Source: Kryptolebias marmoratus (Eukaryota > Chordata > Actinopteri > Cyprinodontiformes > Rivulidae). Taken from it: a stretch of 64,000 bases of DNA. The DNA lies in contig NC_051434.1 in the NCBI RefSeq assembly GCF_001649575.2, forward strand, positions 5,258,368 to 5,322,367. Reading direction: 5' to 3'. The notes under the pieces were generated by a model. It saw nothing but the letters and a program-made list of their open reading frames with translations. It was not told the origin of the DNA and did no database searches. Every line of letters begins with the position of its first letter. Positions within the stretch are counted from its first letter, which is position 1. Both the position numbers and the translations under genes were made by a program. Shown here in pieces: positions 61,019 to 64,000 of the stretch.

Positions 61019-63540
61019 TTATTTCTGATTAGAATGCGCCACATTCGGGCACTCTATTTTTCTGTGTATCACTAAATCCTGTTTCCTCTCAAATGCTGCC
61101 GTACAAACAGAGCAGCTAAAAGGTTTCTTCCCACAGTGGGTTTTTTTGTGCATTCTGAAACACTTCCTCCATCTGAATGTCTCCTTACAGAGGGAGCAGC
61201 TGAAGGGTCGTTCCCCCGTGTGGAGCCTCATGTGATCGGTTACGCTCGACTTTTGCCTGAAGCTCTGGCCGCAGACCGAGCAGCTGTAAGGCCTTTCTCC
61301 AGTGTGGGTCCTTGTGTGTTCTGCTAAACTGTATTTACTTTTAAAGGCTGCGCTGCAAGCGGAACATTTAAAAGGTCTTTCACCCGTGTGGACTCTTATG
61401 TGTTTCACTAAATCATACTGTTTTCTAAATGCTTTTGTACAAACTGAGCAGCCAAAAACCTTTTTTCCTGTGTGGATTTTTGTGTGTGCCACAAAAACCT
61501 TTTTACATTTGAAAGTTGCCTTGCAGACGGAACAGCTGAACGGTCTTTCTCCTGTGTGGTACGTCATGTGATAAGTTAAACTTTCTTTTCTTGTGAACTT
61601 TTGACCACAAACAGAGCAGCTGAAAGGTTTTTCTCCTGTGTGGATTTTCATGTGTTGCACTAAAGAGGTTTTCCATTTGAAGGTTTCTTCACAGATGGAA
61701 CAGCCGAAAGGCTTTTCTTCTGAATGACACCTCTTGTGACGAGACAGACAGGACTCGTGCTTGAAGCTTTGATCGCAGACAGAGCAGCTGAAAGGTTTTT
61801 GTCCAGTGTGGATGCTGTTGTGTCTTAACAAATACGACCTGCGGCTAAATGTTTTATCACACTCAGTGCAGCTGTAAACCTTCCTACCGCTCCCACACTT
61901 TGATTCACCTTCAGAAACTGTAATATTTCTCACAGAGTTTAAATCGGACTGATGTTTACCGCTCTCCTCCCAGTTTCCATCACTGACGTCTGTCTCGGAA
62001 GAGTCCAAAGTTCTGTCTTCAGCATCAGATTTTAAGCACTGATCTGGTTCCACGGAGTCTCTGTTCTCCTCAGTCTGGCTGAGATGAAGCTGTGACAGAT
62101 AAGGTTTCTCGTCATCATCTTCGCTTTTTGCGGGGACAAGGCCTAAGGTGAACTCTGTGATGTCGGCCTCTTCCTCTTCCTGTTTAACATATGGGGGTGT
62201 ATGATCCTCCTGGTCCAGCCTAAGATTCCAGTTCTCAGGAGAAACCTCCTTTTCGACCATTAACAGCGGCTGGACATCTGCAGGAAACAGAAACACAAAC
62301 AAGCTGTAGGAAACTGTTTCAACTGATTAAATTATAATATCACAGTTTTTTTTTAAATTTACATTTAATTTAAAACTGGTAAATGTTTGATTTTGATTGA
62401 AAATCAATCCGGTAGCAACTTGCAGATCGGAACAGTGTTTAATAAATACCACTTTCTAAACTAAAATGTGCAACATTATTGGCTTTATCAAACTCTTAAA
62501 GTGATAATATTCTGTTCCATGTAGCCTCATTCAGACATGTCTGATTCAGTTTCACTCCCCAGGAGACATTAAAACTACCAATTAATATGACCTACCATAG
62601 ACATTCATATGTTGTAGAGTCATTTTCATTCAGCATTTTAATTTGCTATACATCAATACAACCACTATAACCCAAGTTTTATCAATATGTGTGCAATAGC
62701 TATTTAATAGGAACTAAATAAATAGCTTAAAAAGTGCAATAAAACATAAAAATATTAAAGATCTGCTTATTTTTTCAAATGTATTTCTAAAAAGCAGGAA
62801 TGTAAAACCGGTACCCCTCAAAATTGTAAATGGAGGGGAAAAAAAACACTGAAAATTTATTCTGAGGTTGTTTAAAATTCAGTTTTTAAGATGCGCTCGA
62901 TTTTAAAATCTGCAACACTAGAACAAGATGCACAATTTGCAAAATGGACAACATATATATACAGAAACCTTCACAATCTCCATGTAAAATGTGACTAATT
63001 GTACTGACACATTTCAGCCTCAGTCCATATGATTTATTTTGCCTTTTTTGTATTTTTATGATACTCCTGGTGTCATTTTGTCAAAAAAAAAGCACACACT
63101 TGCAGAGAAACTAGGTTTATAATTTCATTTATTTTGTATTTTTATGGGGGGATGTTGCTCAGTTTGTATTGATTTTTCATTTTGCAACAATCTAGGTAAA
63201 ACTAACTGAAGCCAACACTCTTTATTTTATTTATTTGCTGTGTTTTATCGGTTTTGTTTTTGTATTTTTTTTTTCCTAAGCCAAGAGATAAACACCTTTC
63301 TGAAGCTGATCAAACTTTCTATTTAACAAACATTGGATATAGGACACCTTCAGGCATGGTGAAAAAGACAGCCTGGTGTAGTGGTTAGAGGTTTTGCAGG
63401 TTTTGGAGGATTTTGCAGGTGTAACAGTCATTAGCTGTAGCTCAATGCTAATAAAAACATATGTAAACACAAGCAGACTCACTGTGTGTTTGGGTTGTCT
63501 GCCTCGGAGTTGGCTGTCTTTTCTCCAACTCCTGCAACAT
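61019..63540 (-). CDS. ZnF-K: C2H2 zinc-finger protein, 9 fingers plus 1 degenerate (438 aa)
   Basis: Large exon 61019-62277 begins with VQPLLMVEKEVSPENW after TTTCCTGCAG; the motifs are VEKE, VKQEEEE and PAKSEDDDE, so the first and third lysine motifs are weaker than in relatives. Signature SSETDVSDGNWEESGK is kept. Nine canonical C2H2 fingers follow, then a tenth ending IHRKIECPN with Cys in place of the final His and the tail VAHSNQK. The order and types of fingers 3-10 match fingers 3-10 of ZnF-J before its duplications. First exon 63483-63540 codes MLQELEKRQPTPRQTTQTH with donor GTGAGT, phase 1 (split Asn codon). The intron is 1205 bases, the longest in the group. The start is the ATG homologous to the MLQ/MLK starts of neighbours. 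Confidence 0.8.
62278..63482 (-). other. Intron of ZnF-K
   Basis: AT-rich, no exon. Near 63370-63393 the words GCCTGGTGTAGTGGTTAGAGG resemble the A box of a tRNA-derived SINE, but no B box follows. Confidence 0.5.
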
Positions 63541-63653
63541 CTGAGCTTCTGACGTTTTCACACGATCGCAGCAGAAATCACTCCTCTGGATCTTTATCGG
63601 AACCAGAGTCCGCTCCTCTTCGAAGGGGCTCGCTCCGCTGTCTGGGCTCTTCA

Positions 63654-63673
63654 AGCTAACATGCTAAGCTAAC
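63654..63673 (-). promoter_or_regulatory. ZnF-K leader word with upstream ATG
   Basis: Exact GTTAGCTTAGCATGTTAGCT on minus; the ATG gives a 3-codon upstream ORF (MLA then TGA). No TTATTTTGAAGG block was found further upstream within the window. Confidence 0.6.
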
Positions 63674-63834
63674 ACTTCTGACTCCTGTCGCTCCCGAAGA
63701 CAAACCAGCCACAAAACAGAAAACCTTCACAAAGAGGAAAACGACGCAGCGGTCATTACAACACAGAAGACTCTCTCAGGATTGACAATACACACAATAA
63801 AAGGAAGAAATTTCACTTTTTTTAACGTAGCTGT

Positions 63835-64000
63835 TGCTTAACTGTGCTAAACTGTGCTAAAGCTCTATTAATTAATGATTTCATCACCGAGCATAATATT
63901 GATGTTTTATTTCTGACAGAAACATGGCTGAATGACAATAATGAAGCGATCGTACTAATTGAATCAGCGCCTCCTACGTACAATTTTTTAAGTGAGAAGA
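63835..64000 (+). mobile_element. LINE (non-LTR retrotransposon) endonuclease fragment, cut by window end
   Basis: Plus-strand frame from about 63841 reads KALLINDFITEHNIDVLFL then TETWLND and ESAPPTYNFLSEK. This is the N-terminal part of an APE-type endonuclease domain; the Glu of TETW is a catalytic residue in this family. Catalytic residues further on lie beyond the window. The subfamily cannot be decided. It sits where the distal promoter of ZnF-K would be expected. Confidence 0.75.

Noticed and set aside
63370..63393. tRNA gene or tRNA-derived SINE
   Set aside because: A box-like GGTGTAGTGG is present, but there is no B box or cloverleaf, so no RNA gene is called.

Overview
The window is nuclear DNA from a teleost fish, probably a percomorph. 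Supporting signs are intron-containing genes with GT-AG borders, AT-rich intergenic DNA, a CART neuropeptide gene, degenerate (CCCTAA)n DNA, and a tandem array of C2H2 zinc-finger genes with a teleost-type N-terminus. No RNA gene or CRISPR array was found. All gene models come from reading the sequence by eye; no similarity search was run.

Layout. 1-12.4 kb: a small four-exon plus-strand gene for a 118-residue secreted or lipid-anchored acidic protein that I do not recognise, with decayed dispersed repeats in its large first intron. 12.4-21.4 kb: gene-poor DNA holding a 1.5 kb telomere-like array with an assembly gap. 21.4-25.1 kb: a complete three-exon CART prepropeptide gene whose first intron carries two minisatellites, one running into the exon 2 acceptor. 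26.3-63.7 kb: a cluster of eleven zinc-finger loci. One (ZnF-A) is on the plus strand. Ten (ZnF-B to ZnF-K) are in tandem on the minus strand. The last 200 bases are the start of a plus-strand LINE endonuclease domain.

Each minus-strand zinc-finger locus repeats one plan. In transcription order it has (i) a promoter block with a TTATTTTGAAGG element and a CGGAAGT (ETS/GABP-type) site, (ii) a 5' leader with the word GTTAGCTTAGCATGTTAGCT, whose ATG opens a short upstream ORF, (iii) a tiny first coding exon ending in phase 1, (iv) an intron of roughly 0.4-1.2 kb, and (v) one large exon coding an acidic lysine-motif region followed by 6-18 fingers. The large exons are well conserved. The first exons fall into three unrelated-looking types and several have lost their start codon, so the N-terminus is where the family changes fastest. 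ZnF-H is a fingerless pseudogene split by a non-autonomous hAT element. ZnF-I carries two successive N-terminal exons that could be spliced in frame. ZnF-D has a damaged first exon.

The products are expected to be nuclear DNA-binding transcriptional regulators. Their targets cannot be read from the sequence. Most notable are the shared promoter and upstream-ORF module, the turnover of start codons, the multi-finger internal duplications in ZnF-C and ZnF-J, and tryptophan at helix position -1 in about a quarter of all fingers.
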